From Shewanella hanedai (lineage in GTDB: Bacteria; Pseudomonadota; Gammaproteobacteria; Enterobacterales; Shewanellaceae), in the NCBI RefSeq assembly GCF_007197645.1, contig NZ_VKGK01000018.1:52300-116299 (forward strand): a stretch of DNA of 64,000 bases, read 5' to 3'. Under the pieces are notes generated by a model that saw nothing but the letters and a program-made list of their open reading frames with translations, did no database searches and was not told the origin of the DNA. Position 1 is the first letter of the stretch; every line of letters begins with the position of its first letter. Below, one piece after another: positions 54,563-63,783 of this stretch. The translations under genes were made by a program, and so were the position numbers.

Positions 54563-55492
54563 GTGGTGAGGGATGTTAAATTGGCTAAAAGAATAAATTT
54601 TGCACTCAAAGAGGCTATGGTTTCTCTGTCTGGTGCCTGTTTTTGGTATTGGAACAGTTTTTATAGTTTTTTGGATAGTAGTGGAGTACCTAAAGAGTTA
54701 AAGAATAGATATCCCAGAGAATCATTCAATAAGTATGATGTGATGAGGAATGTACTTGATCATTTAGAAGATACAAACCAAACCGCGGTTATTAATAATA
54801 TTATTTCCAATTTCTTTAAATTGGGAAATGCAGTTGATCGCGATGCTCTAGATGAAAAGAAAGCAAAGCAATTACTTTCTGAGTTCAAAGCCCTCATTGG
54901 GAGTGATCCAATTGAGGATGAAATTGAAAATAGAAAGAGGCAACAGTCGCGTAGCAACTATAAATCGTCTATTGATGAAACTAAGTCAAAGAAGAAAAAA
55001 CTGGAAGAATTAAATTCGTTATTTATCTCTCTAGTTACAGGGAATGAAGTCACGCCACATGAGAGAGGTTACAAGCTAGAAAAATTGTTTTGTGATTTAT
55101 TGCTGTTCAATGAGCTTGATTATTCGCCATCTTACAAAACTTTAGATGGGGAACAAATAGATGGTCACTTCAAATTTGAAAAGTTTGACTATTTAGTTGA
55201 ATGCAAGTGGGAGAAAGGTGCGATAAAACAAAAGGATTTGTCTATATTTGACGGTAAAATCAAAGGTAAGGCTCAGAGCACAAGAGGTGTTTTTTTGGCT
55301 GCTAATGGGTTTGATGAAAATGCTATTCAAAAATTCTCAGGAGATGCGCCTAGAATTATATTGATAACTGGGGATGACTTAGCCATGGTATTGAATGGGC
55401 AGGTTCTATTTTATGATGCTATGAAAGCGAAAGTAGAAGCTATTGTTCGATACGGAGACATTAATTTTTCTCTTAGAAGAGTTACTTTATAA
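54563..55492 (+). CDS. PD-(D/E)XK nuclease of restriction (Mrr-like) type, pair member 2
   Basis: 309 residues from GTG 54563; TTG 54581 with AGGGA seven bases upstream is an equally good start. The N-terminal half is helical and charged. The C-terminal domain has the nuclease core: Glu in RGYKLEKLFCDLL, Asp200 in GEQIDGHFKF, Glu213-x-Lys215 in YLVECKWEKG, then QSTRGVFLAANGF and RIILITGDDLAMVL, as in Mrr-type REase-fold proteins. Likely a DNA-cleaving effector; defence role is inferred. Partner is the membrane protein just upstream. Confidence 0.78.
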   Translation: MVRDVKLAKRINFALKEAMVSLSGACFWYWNSFYSFLDSSGVPKELKNRYPRESFNKYDVMRNVLDHLEDTNQTAVINNIISNFFKLGNAVDRDALDEKKAKQLLSEFKALIGSDPIEDEIENRKRQQSRSNYKSSIDETKSKKKKLEELNSLFISLVTGNEVTPHERGYKLEKLFCDLLLFNELDYSPSYKTLDGEQIDGHFKFEKFDYLVECKWEKGAIKQKDLSIFDGKIKGKAQSTRGVFLAANGFDENAIQKFSGDAPRIILITGDDLAMVLNGQVLFYDAMKAKVEAIVRYGDINFSLRRVTL

Positions 55493-55696
55493 TCAGGTAA
55501 CCCCAAGAATTAAGCTTATCATCCACTGCTGTACAACCATTAATATTTCTAGGCTTAATCGTAATGCAAACCGTTGGTCTCCTAAATTTATCTTTCTAAG
55601 CAGAGTATGTTACTTTTTTGAACTTGTGTATGTGAAGTGAATTATTTAAGCTATAAATTTTAATCCCGAAACCTTTCCAATCCTTCCAAACATCCT

Positions 55697-55738
55697 AAAC
55701 CGAGATAATGAACCTACGTTCCTTATCTCGGTTTTTTT
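55697..55738 (+). terminator. Strong terminator directly before the lysozyme gene
   Basis: A perfect 12-bp stem, AAACCGAGATAA / TTATCTCGGTTT, with a 14-base loop and seven T. It ends the accessory pair. The next gene begins with the very base after the T-run. Confidence 0.9.
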
Positions 55739-56278
55739 ATGGGCTCCATCTCTACTCGACAACCCTATCACTCAGCTTACAGCCAAGCCTTTCTTTGTGC
55801 GGTTAACTTTGTGTTTAGCAAAGAGGGTGGTTATTACCGAAATGCTAAAGATTTAGGCGGTAAAACCCATTTTGGTATTAGTTCAAAGGCGTACCCCAAA
55901 GAAGACATTCTCAACTTAACCCAAGAGCGTGCACAGTTTCTGTATCACCGTGATTACTGGCGAGCAACTTATTGCCGAGAATGGCCCGCACCGGTTGCCT
56001 TACTGGTATTCGATGGGGCGGTACAGCATGGGCAAATTACTGCGATTCGTTTACTTCAAGAGTGTGTTGGCATTAAAGCCGATGGCCTAGTCGGGCCTGT
56101 GACTCGTCATGCCGTTTTTAATGCAAATCCATTGTGGTTAAGTGCGCGCTATTGCCTACGCAGAGCAAGACTTTATAACCGTATTCAAATCAAAAAACCA
56201 AGTCAGGTGACATTCATTGAAGGTTGGTTTAACCGTCTTCGGGATGGTTTAGATACGGCGTTTAAGGTGGCGATATGA
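55739..56278 (+). CDS. Endolysin, GH108 muramidase (Mu-like prophage)
   Basis: 179 residues. GH108 motif with Glu29: SKEGGYYRNAKDLGGKTHFG, then a C-terminal PG-binding part (ECVGIKADGLVGPVTRHAVF). The ATG at 55739 abuts a terminator T-run and has no ribosome site, which is odd. A leaderless message or a non-ATG internal start would be needed. First gene of the lysis block. Confidence 0.82.
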   Translation: MGSISTRQPYHSAYSQAFLCAVNFVFSKEGGYYRNAKDLGGKTHFGISSKAYPKEDILNLTQERAQFLYHRDYWRATYCREWPAPVALLVFDGAVQHGQITAIRLLQECVGIKADGLVGPVTRHAVFNANPLWLSARYCLRRARLYNRIQIKKPSQVTFIEGWFNRLRDGLDTAFKVAI

Positions 56279-56321
56279 CTTATCAAACATCATTTAATAT
56301 TTCTGGCATCGAGGATAAAGC

Positions 56322-56909
56322 ATGAACCCTTTAGCGCTGACAGCCATTGTCTCAACCTTCTTAAAAACAGGGCCAGATTTGATTCGAACGATTGGCAGTG
56401 TTTTTGGTGATGAGGAACAGGAAACCGCAAATAAAGTGGCCAACCTGGTGAGTTTCGCCAGTGGGAAACCCAACCCTGAGCAAGCCCTCAATCAGGCGCT
56501 TTCCGCTTTATCACCACAAGGTTTAGCACAATTAAAGTCACTGGCCACTGAGTGTGAAGTTGAGCTTGCACGTATTGCAGCAAACAAAGAGACCACGCTG
56601 CATCAGCAAACTCAACAGACCATTCAAAATGGTGACAACAGCAGTAACGCCTATGTCAGCAACACTCGCCCGTATATGGCGCGGATATCAGGCTATATCA
56701 CTGGTGTCTATGTTATTGGCCTCGATGGTGCTGCCGCATTTGATTATGGCAATGGAGCCTCGTTTGATATGTCGATGTTGCTGATATCACCACTATTGGC
56801 CTATATGGGTCTGCGTGAAATGGGTAAGTGGCGTCAGGGCTCTAGCGCTCTTATGGGGATATCGAGTGGGCTAAATAAGCTGTTTAAGCGTGATAAAGCA
56901 GGTAGCTAA
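56322..56909 (+). CDS. Holin-like, three-TM type
   Basis: 195 residues. Long helical N-terminus, then SNTRPYMARISGYITGVYVI and a second hydrophobic stretch (MSMLLISPLLAYMGLREMGK). The TRPY motif before the TM region parallels ARPF in the P2-like holin (35231). Follows the endolysin gene. Confidence 0.8.
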   Translation: MNPLALTAIVSTFLKTGPDLIRTIGSVFGDEEQETANKVANLVSFASGKPNPEQALNQALSALSPQGLAQLKSLATECEVELARIAANKETTLHQQTQQTIQNGDNSSNAYVSNTRPYMARISGYITGVYVIGLDGAAAFDYGNGASFDMSMLLISPLLAYMGLREMGKWRQGSSALMGISSGLNKLFKRDKAGS

Positions 56910-57122
56910 ATGAAAGCGGATGAATGGGCAAGGGACCTTGAAATGCGCGAACGAGAAAGCTGTATTGAGCATGCCCGCAAACCACTACAGCAAGGCAATG
57001 GCATTTGTGTTGACTGTTTAGAAGCCGTAGAGCCTGAGCGTTCGAGCTCACTGCGCTGCATCAGTTGTGAGCAAGATGAAGAGCATCGCCAGCGCACTCG
57101 ATATGGACACCGTCATGGCTGA
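56910..57122 (+). CDS. TraR/DksA-type small zinc finger protein (Mu-like prophage)
   Basis: 70 residues with the finger NGICVDCLEAVEPERSSSLR then CISCEQ. ATG directly after the holin stop. Equivalent to 34474 in the P2-like prophage. Confidence 0.83.
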   Translation: MKADEWARDLEMRERESCIEHARKPLQQGNGICVDCLEAVEPERSSSLRCISCEQDEEHRQRTRYGHRHG

Positions 57123-57444
57123 AATAATTGACTTTATCAACAATAACTTTAAATGGTTATCTGCTTTGTCTTACTTAGCTTTTGTAGGCTTACTTGCTTG
57201 GTTTAATCAGCGCTTTGCTACCCGCAAAGAACATGAATTATTAATCGTTAAGCTGACCCACATGGATCAAGAAATCACTCAGGTAAAAGCTGACATTAGG
57301 CATCTACCAACCAAAGAAGAGGTACACCGTTTGGATAAAACGTTAAGTGGCCTGAGTGAAACTATCAATGCCACTCAAGAAGGCATTAATCGCCTTGAGC
57401 GTAAAACCGATCTTCTACTGGAAAACGAATTAAGGAACGACTAA
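57115..57444 (+). CDS. DUF2730-like TM-coiled-coil protein
   Basis: 109 residues from ATG 57115 (57103 or 57067 are possible longer starts). One TM (LSALSYLAFVGLLAWF), then a coiled coil (LTHMDQEITQVKADIRHLPT...). Typical of Mu-like phage lysis/packaging junctions. Overlaps the TraR-like gene and the next gene. Confidence 0.8.
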   Translation: MAEIIDFINNNFKWLSALSYLAFVGLLAWFNQRFATRKEHELLIVKLTHMDQEITQVKADIRHLPTKEEVHRLDKTLSGLSETINATQEGINRLERKTDLLLENELRND

Positions 57445-57740
57445 TGGCACTGAAAGAGATCATGTCAGAACATCAACGTCTGGTTATTTTACGCCTACTG
57501 GGTGAGGTTCCAGGCTTCGATTTAAATGAGTCCATCTTACAAGATGGACTCAATGCCTATGGCCTTGATATTAGCCGAGATGGTTTGCTAACTCAGCTGG
57601 CCTGGTTGGCGGAACAAGGAATGCTCACCCTGAGTAAAGTCGGCGGAACTCAAAAGGCTGTACTGACCGCTAGGGGTGAGGATGTTTCTGTTGGCCGTGC
57701 AGTTGTGCCTGGCATAAAGCGACCACGGGCAGGGGATTAG
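57444..57740 (+). CDS. Winged-helix phage protein before the terminase
   Basis: 98 residues. HQRLVILRLLGEVPGFDLNE, LLTQLAWLAEQGMLTLSKVG and LTARGEDVSVGR form a winged helix common just before gp27 in Mu-like phages (ArsR-like). Overlaps DUF2730 by one base. Confidence 0.78.
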   Translation: MALKEIMSEHQRLVILRLLGEVPGFDLNESILQDGLNAYGLDISRDGLLTQLAWLAEQGMLTLSKVGGTQKAVLTARGEDVSVGRAVVPGIKRPRAGD

Positions 57741-57742
57741 CC

Positions 57743-58336
57743 ATGAGCGACAAGAAGCCTGCGGCATCTAAACCAGAACTCCCCACTCGTGGGCGTCGTT
57801 CCAAGGTTGATTTGTTGCCCGATGATATCCGCAAGAAACTCGACAGTGGCTTGCGCGATGGCTCTATTACTCAAACTGAACTGCTCGACGAAATTAACGT
57901 TCTGATTAAAACCGCAGGTTTATCCGAAGAACTGCAACTCTCCCGTGCTGGCTTAAATCGTTACGCCACTAAGATGGAAGCGGTAGGTAAGTCATTACGT
58001 GAAATGCGTGAAATCACCAAAGTATGGACAGCCGAACTTGGCGATAAGCCCACGGGGGAAGTGACCAAACTTATTTTAGAAATGGCCCGTTCACAGTTGT
58101 TTAAAGCCCTATTAAACGAAGACGGTGAAACGGCAGATGTCGGCATGATAAAAGATGCCATGCTCGCGGTGCAGCGTCTCGAATCTGCTGCTATGGCCAG
58201 CCATAAGCGAGAAAAAGAGATCCGTAAGGCCTTTGCCGAAGAAGCGGCGAACACTGCCGAAAAGGTTGCCAAATCAGCGGGATTAACTAAGGAAGCGGTT
58301 AGCCTACTCAAGCAAGAAATCTTGGGGATAGCTTAG
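57743..58336 (+). CDS. Terminase small subunit (Mu gp27 / DUF3486)
   Basis: 197 residues. Pattern RGRRSKVDLLPDDIRKKLDS at the start, then QTELLDEINVLIKTAG, typical of DUF3486. Helical. Its stop overlaps the large-subunit start. Confidence 0.88.
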   Translation: MSDKKPAASKPELPTRGRRSKVDLLPDDIRKKLDSGLRDGSITQTELLDEINVLIKTAGLSEELQLSRAGLNRYATKMEAVGKSLREMREITKVWTAELGDKPTGEVTKLILEMARSQLFKALLNEDGETADVGMIKDAMLAVQRLESAAMASHKREKEIRKAFAEEAANTAEKVAKSAGLTKEAVSLLKQEILGIA

Positions 58337-59928
58337 TGAGCTCTGCGCAGATTGAAACTCACCCCAAAGTGTCACAAGTTGCCCAGACTATCCAAGCCGA
58401 AATGGCACAGTTTGATTCAACGGAAGTGTTACTGGCTTATCAGAAGCGTTGGATAGCCGATGAGTCACAACTGAAGATTGCTGAAAAATCTCGTCGTACC
58501 GGTTTAACCTGGGCAGAGGCCGCTGATGGTGTATTAACTGCTGCAGCTGCTCGCAGTGCAGGTGGTACCAATCATTTCTATGTAGGCTCGAATAAGGAGA
58601 TGGCCCGAGAATTTATCGATGCCGCTGCCATGTGGGCCAAAGCATTCAACAAGGCTGCAGGAGAAATCAAGGAAGAGATATTTCGTGATGAAAACGAAGA
58701 CAAAGACATTCTCACTTTTGCTATCTATTTTGATTCCGGTTTTAAAATCCAAGCGCTCAGCTCTAACCCCAGCAACTTACGTGGTATGCAGGGTAACGTC
58801 ACCATCGATGAAGCTGCATTTCACGACCGTTTAGGTGAAGTGCTCAAGGCTGCATTGGCCTTGACGATGTGGGGCGCAAAGGTTCGCCTTATCAGTACCC
58901 ATAACGGCACCGATAACCAGTTTAATGAGCTGATTAATGATTCAAGGGCGGGTAAAAAAGATTACAGCGTACACCGCATTACCCTCGACGATGCCTGTGC
59001 TGAGGGCCTATATCAGCGGATTTGCCAAATCCGTAAGCTTGAATGGAGTCAGACGTTAGAGGATGAATGGAAAGCTGGACTGCTTAGAGCCACGGCTTGT
59101 GAAGAAGATGCGCTTGAGGAGTATGGTTGCGTGCCTAAGCAGGGTGGTGGTACCTACATCAAACGAGTGCTTATCGAAGAGGCGATGGTCAAAGATAACT
59201 CTATTCCTATTATCACCTTAAACGCACCTAAAGACTTTGAGACCTGGTCGGAGGCTCATCGACATATTCAGGTTAAGGAGTGGTGTGAACAGATTAAGCC
59301 TCACTTGGATAAGCTAAACCCGTTTTGGAATCATTCTTTTGGTGAGGATTTTGCCCGTCGTGGTGATTTGTCAGTATTTGTACCGTTAACAATCAAGCCT
59401 GATTTGAGTAAACGCACCCCATTCGTGGTAGAGCTGGCAAAGCTGACCTACGACGCTCAAAGGGAGATCTTGTTTTATATCTGTGACAACTTGCCACGCC
59501 TGCAGGGGATGTCTTTCGATGCAACAGGTAACGGTGGCTACTTAGCTGAGGCGGCGATGTTCCGTTATGGCACCGAGATGGTCGAGCAAGTAATGATAAG
59601 TGAAGCCTGGTACCGCGAGTGGATGCCCAAGCTTAAGGCTGAATTTGAAGATCTGAATCTCAGTATTCCCCGTCATCAAGACATCCTCGATGACATGGCC
59701 AAAATCAAAGTCACTAACGGGACACCCAAGATTGATAAAGGCTCTGATAAGAGCGCGACTACAGGCCAACAGCGCCACGGTGACTTTGCGGTGGGGTTAG
59801 CGATGGCAGTACGTGCCAGTTGGATGGATGGCGGCGTCATTGAGTTTACCGCTATTCCAGGCAAAGGCAGTGCTGATGAAGACGATGACACCGATGACGA
59901 CTACAGCTTTGATCGAGGAACTTATTAA
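58336..59928 (+). CDS. Terminase large subunit (Mu gp28 family)
   Basis: 530 residues (Mu gp28 551). ATPase part with KSRRTGLTWAEAADGVL as P-loop-like motif and Walker B NVTIDEAAFHD. C-terminal nuclease domain with FGEDFARRGDLSVFVPL and GMSFDATGNGGYLAEAA. GTG start overlaps the gp27 stop. Headful packaging of Mu DNA with host flanks. Confidence 0.93.
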   Translation: MSSAQIETHPKVSQVAQTIQAEMAQFDSTEVLLAYQKRWIADESQLKIAEKSRRTGLTWAEAADGVLTAAAARSAGGTNHFYVGSNKEMAREFIDAAAMWAKAFNKAAGEIKEEIFRDENEDKDILTFAIYFDSGFKIQALSSNPSNLRGMQGNVTIDEAAFHDRLGEVLKAALALTMWGAKVRLISTHNGTDNQFNELINDSRAGKKDYSVHRITLDDACAEGLYQRICQIRKLEWSQTLEDEWKAGLLRATACEEDALEEYGCVPKQGGGTYIKRVLIEEAMVKDNSIPIITLNAPKDFETWSEAHRHIQVKEWCEQIKPHLDKLNPFWNHSFGEDFARRGDLSVFVPLTIKPDLSKRTPFVVELAKLTYDAQREILFYICDNLPRLQGMSFDATGNGGYLAEAAMFRYGTEMVEQVMISEAWYREWMPKLKAEFEDLNLSIPRHQDILDDMAKIKVTNGTPKIDKGSDKSATTGQQRHGDFAVGLAMAVRASWMDGGVIEFTAIPGKGSADEDDDTDDDYSFDRGTY

Positions 59929-59930
59929 CC

Positions 59931-61592
59931 ATGGCGACTCATACAGATAACACGCTTAAAAGCGATACTCATACCGATAAGAACGGCACTCGTTTCACGA
60001 TAAAACAAAACAGCTCAAAGGCGTTAGCCAAGCCGCAAACAGATAATGCCAAGTTGGGTCACTTGCATAGTCATTATGCCCAGCACCCGAGCAGAGGGTT
60101 AACACCGGCTAAGCTTGCTCGAATATTAGTTCAGGCCGAACAAGGCGATCTCATTGCGCAGTGTGAGCTGGCAGAAGATATGGAGGAGAAAGACGGCCAT
60201 ATCTTCTCTGAGCTACAAAAGCGCCGCCGTGCCTTATTGGATGTCGAATGGCAGATAATGCCACCTCGTAATGCCAGTGCCGCCGAGACTAAAGATGCTG
60301 AAATGTTAGCTGAGCAGCTTGAGGATATGCAGATCTTAGACGATCTCATTTTTGATATGAGTGACGCTATCTTAAAAGGCTTTTCAAATAGCGAAATAGT
60401 CTGGCAGCAACACAGTCAGCTTTGGCTACCCAAAGCCTTTAACTTTAAAGACCCCAGTTGGTTTATGACGGGTCAAACTAATGCGAATGATATTGAGGCT
60501 GTCGACCGTAACGAATTGCGTCTACGTGATAACACGCTCAATGGCGCAGCTTTGCAGCGCTTTGGTTGGATAAGCCATGTGCATAAAACCAAGTCGGGTT
60601 ATGTGGGGCGTAACGGATTAGCGCGAGTGCTTGCCTGGCCATTCTTGTTTAAAAACTACGGCGTGCGTGATTTAGCCGAGTTTCTGGAGATCTACGGTTT
60701 GCCGCTGCGCCTGGGTAAATACCCGACTGGTGCGGATAAAAGCGAGAAAGCGACGCTGCTGCGAGCGGTCATGAGCATTGGCCACAATGCAGGGGGGATA
60801 ATCCCCAAGGGCATGGAAATTGATTTTAAAGAAGCTGCCAAGGGCAATAAAGATCCGTTTGAGTACATGATCTCTTTAATGGAAAAAACCATCTCTAAGG
60901 CCATTTTGGGCGGTACATTAACCAGCCAAGCCGACGGTAAAAGTTCAACCAATGCATTAGGCAATGTGCATAACGAAGTGCGCCAAGAATTGCGAGATTC
61001 AGATCTTAAGCAGATAGGTAACACCTTAACCCGTGACTTAGTGCTGCCGATGTACACGCTTAACGGTAAAAGTTATCGCACGCCTAATCGAAGTCCTCGC
61101 TTAGTGTTTAATGTGGTTGAAGCCGAAGACCTCAAAGGGTATGCGGAGTCTCTGCCTAAGTTGGTGGAGATAGGTTTTGCTATTCCTCAACAGTGGGCCC
61201 AGGACAAATTACAGATCCCAATAGCCCAGAAAAATGAAGTGATACTGGCCAAGCAGGCTACGGCTAAGCCTGTTAGCACTGAATTAGTACCTGATGCGCA
61301 ACAGGCCAAGCTTAAACGGATGGCCATTAAGCGGATAGTGACGCTTAAATCTCAACAAGAAGTCGATCCCCTTGATTTGATGTCTGCAACGCTACAGGCG
61401 GACATGTCGCCCATTCTCGAAGGTTTCACCGATGAGGTGCGTCAACTCGTTGAAGGTGCAAATTCTTTAGAAGATCTTCAACAGAGTTTGAGCGAGTTAA
61501 ATCTGAGTATCGATGAAGCCACTGAAGTGCTCCAGCTAGCAATAGTCGCTGCGGATTTAGCGGGCCAACATGATGTGAATGAGGGCAACTAA
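59931..61592 (+). CDS. Portal protein (Mu gp29 / DUF935)
   Basis: 553 residues (Mu gp29 512). Typical features: RRRALLDVEWQIMPPRNASA, LPFLFKNYGVRDLAEFLEIY-like block with GLPLRLGKYPTGADKSEKAT. Directly follows the terminase and overlaps the F-like gene. Confidence 0.93.
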   Translation: MATHTDNTLKSDTHTDKNGTRFTIKQNSSKALAKPQTDNAKLGHLHSHYAQHPSRGLTPAKLARILVQAEQGDLIAQCELAEDMEEKDGHIFSELQKRRRALLDVEWQIMPPRNASAAETKDAEMLAEQLEDMQILDDLIFDMSDAILKGFSNSEIVWQQHSQLWLPKAFNFKDPSWFMTGQTNANDIEAVDRNELRLRDNTLNGAALQRFGWISHVHKTKSGYVGRNGLARVLAWPFLFKNYGVRDLAEFLEIYGLPLRLGKYPTGADKSEKATLLRAVMSIGHNAGGIIPKGMEIDFKEAAKGNKDPFEYMISLMEKTISKAILGGTLTSQADGKSSTNALGNVHNEVRQELRDSDLKQIGNTLTRDLVLPMYTLNGKSYRTPNRSPRLVFNVVEAEDLKGYAESLPKLVEIGFAIPQQWAQDKLQIPIAQKNEVILAKQATAKPVSTELVPDAQQAKLKRMAIKRIVTLKSQQEVDPLDLMSATLQADMSPILEGFTDEVRQLVEGANSLEDLQQSLSELNLSIDEATEVLQLAIVAADLAGQHDVNEGN

Positions 61593-63022
61593 TGCCTTCA
61601 AATGTCCGCTACGGCTCTTTGCCCTTTAATGAGCAAATCAGCTTCTTTCGCAACAAGCTCAATGTGCCTACAGAGTCTTGGACTGATTTGTGGCGTCATG
61701 GTCATAACTCGGGCTTTAGCGTTGCAGGGGCGATGAAGGATGATCTGCTTAATGACTTTAGGCGTGCGGTTGATGGTGCCATAGCCGATGGAAAGTCGCT
61801 TACTTGGTTTAAAAAAGAGTTTAATACTATCGTCGACAAACATGGCTGGGCGCATACAGGCAAGGCTAGCTGGCGTTCGAAGGTGATCTTCGATACCAAC
61901 ATGCGTCAAAGCTATAATGCCGGACGATATGAACAGCTGCAGCAGTTCGAGTATTGGCGCTATGCCCATGGTGATAGCCGCTATCCTCGCGAGCTGCATC
62001 TTAAGTGGCACGACACTATTTTGCCAAAGAGTGATCCGTGGTGGCAAACGCATTTTGCTTCGAATGGATGGGGTTGTAAGTGCCGTATCTATGGAATAGG
62101 TCAATTAGAGTTGGAGAGGAGAGGGCTATCGATTACGTCTCGGCCTAATGATGGAATGAGAGACTGGGAAGACAAGGCCACGGGTGAAGTACATCAAATC
62201 CCAAAGGGTATTGATCCAGGCTTTGATTACATCCCTAAGCGCTCGACTAATCAGGTTAAGCAACAACAACTCGCTACACAAAAGTCTCCGGTTTACCAAG
62301 CACCAGAACGCTTGGTACCGACAGCCTTTAGCACGGTTAATGGGGTCAATGTCGATGGTCTTAATCAAGTGCTCAGTGCTATTTCAAAAACCAGCTCAGC
62401 CCCGCAAGTCGCTAAACTAGGTGAGTTCCTTAAACGCCACGATATTAGAAGTGTTTTTGTTAAGCAGGCTGAAATGGGCCTCTACAACAAAGGGGCAAAA
62501 GATATTGAGCAAGCAGTACTCGGTTATCTTAAACCGAGTGAGTTCAGTACCAGGTACCTCTATGCCATAAGAGGGTATAAAAAGACCCGAGGATTTACTT
62601 CAAAGCGTTTTGAGCATGTTGTTGTAAAAGTGGCTAGCAGCACTAAGTTAACTAAAGTGGATATCAATGAAGTACGCCAACTGGTTGCCTTGGCCCATGA
62701 ATTCTACAAGCGCGGAAAGCCTGAGTTTTCAATGTCACATATCGTTAGAACTTACGGTGAGAGTAGAGACCACAGCGGTGCGTTGGTGACCTGGTTACAC
62801 GAACTTGGCCACCAAGTACATTACAAGGCGGGTGGTGGAGCTGCGCCCCAAATACAAGGTTTAACGCGTTATGGCGGTACTAATTCAGCCGAATGGCATG
62901 CGGAACACTTTGCCGCTTGGGTATTAAATCGTAATGCCTTGGCAGAATTTAATGCAGATATTGCCAACTACTTTGATAAACTAATTGAACAAGCTATCGC
63001 TAATGGAGTGAGTAATGGATAG
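61592..63022 (+). CDS. F: Mu gpF-like head morphogenesis protein with a C-terminal HExxH domain
   Basis: 476 residues. The N-terminal half is the phage head morphogenesis (SPP1 gp7/Mu F) domain (WRSKVIFDTNMRQSYNAGRY; HDTILPKSDPWWQTHFASNG). The C-terminal half is an addition: LVTWLHELGHQVHYKAGG gives His403-Glu404-His407, the zincin motif, with Glu434/Glu438 in SAEWHAEHFAAW as possible third ligand. So a metallopeptidase domain, possibly injected with the DNA, is fused here. Overlaps portal and the next gene. Confidence 0.87.
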   Translation: MPSNVRYGSLPFNEQISFFRNKLNVPTESWTDLWRHGHNSGFSVAGAMKDDLLNDFRRAVDGAIADGKSLTWFKKEFNTIVDKHGWAHTGKASWRSKVIFDTNMRQSYNAGRYEQLQQFEYWRYAHGDSRYPRELHLKWHDTILPKSDPWWQTHFASNGWGCKCRIYGIGQLELERRGLSITSRPNDGMRDWEDKATGEVHQIPKGIDPGFDYIPKRSTNQVKQQQLATQKSPVYQAPERLVPTAFSTVNGVNVDGLNQVLSAISKTSSAPQVAKLGEFLKRHDIRSVFVKQAEMGLYNKGAKDIEQAVLGYLKPSEFSTRYLYAIRGYKKTRGFTSKRFEHVVVKVASSTKLTKVDINEVRQLVALAHEFYKRGKPEFSMSHIVRTYGESRDHSGALVTWLHELGHQVHYKAGGGAAPQIQGLTRYGGTNSAEWHAEHFAAWVLNRNALAEFNADIANYFDKLIEQAIANGVSNG

Positions 63023-63287
63023 GACTTTAGCAGCAATGCTCGCCAGAGCTGATGCAGATCCACAGCAAGGACAACCGACGCCTTTAGTTGATGCAGCCTT
63101 GGAGATAGTTAACGATATCGCACTAAGCTACATAGAAAAGCAGCTGCAAATCGATACATTGCAGCAGCAAGCTAAAGATCGCGAACTGGAGTTGTTTGGT
63201 GAAGTATGGGAAAGCCTTCATGCCATCACACCGCTTGAGGAGATAACCGCTGCGGATGGAAAGCCTGTCACAGGAAAGCCAGAGTAA
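63015..63287 (+). CDS. Small phage protein between F and G
   Basis: 90 residues, acidic, helical (LEIVNDIALSYIEKQLQIDT...). Overlaps both neighbours. No family recognised; similar small ORFs occur in Mu-like head operons. Confidence 0.65.
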   Translation: MDRTLAAMLARADADPQQGQPTPLVDAALEIVNDIALSYIEKQLQIDTLQQQAKDRELELFGEVWESLHAITPLEEITAADGKPVTGKPE

Positions 63288-63748
63288 TGGCCGGTACTCA
63301 TATCAAGGTCGAAGCTAAGGGGCGAACAGCGATCACCAAAGCCCTTAATAACCTACTAAAGCAAAGTGGTAACTTAACACCCGCACTCGGTGATATTGGT
63401 GAGTACTTGCTTGAGTCCACTCAACAACGCTTTATCGATCAACAAGCCCCCGATGGCTCCCCCTGGGCCGAACTCAGTAGCACAACTCTTGAACGTAAGC
63501 AGCGTACCGACCGTATCTTAAGTGAATCTGGTACGTTAGCTGACAGCCTGCATTATCAATTAGGGCGCAATCAACTTGCACTGGGCAGCAATGAAGAATA
63601 CGCCGCTATGCAGCAGTTAGGTGGCACTACAAGCCCACAGAGCATGATGCCTAATCAAGAAATCGTCGCTAGAGAGTTTCTAGGTCTTGCACCGTTTGAA
63701 TATAATCAGGTGGTAGATATTGTTGCGGCTTATCTTGGTAAGGCGTAG
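63287..63748 (+). CDS. G: Virion morphogenesis / tail completion protein (Mu gpG)
   Basis: 153 residues (Mu gpG 156). Pattern STQQRFIDQQAPDGSPWAEL and the closing VAREFLGLAPFE are hallmarks of the gpG/gpS family. Last complete gene in the window. Confidence 0.9.
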   Translation: MAGTHIKVEAKGRTAITKALNNLLKQSGNLTPALGDIGEYLLESTQQRFIDQQAPDGSPWAELSSTTLERKQRTDRILSESGTLADSLHYQLGRNQLALGSNEEYAAMQQLGGTTSPQSMMPNQEIVAREFLGLAPFEYNQVVDIVAAYLGKA

Positions 63749-63770
63749 TAAAAATCTTATGAGGTTCTAA

Positions 63771-63783
63771 ATGATTTCTGCCC
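63771..63783 (+). pseudogene. Start of the next capsid gene, split by an intron
   Basis: GAGG, seven bases, then ATG ATT TCT GCC C (M-I-S-A-), after which the group II intron-like sequence begins. By Mu gene order this should be the protease/scaffold gene (gpI). It may still be functional if the intron splices. Confidence 0.55.
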
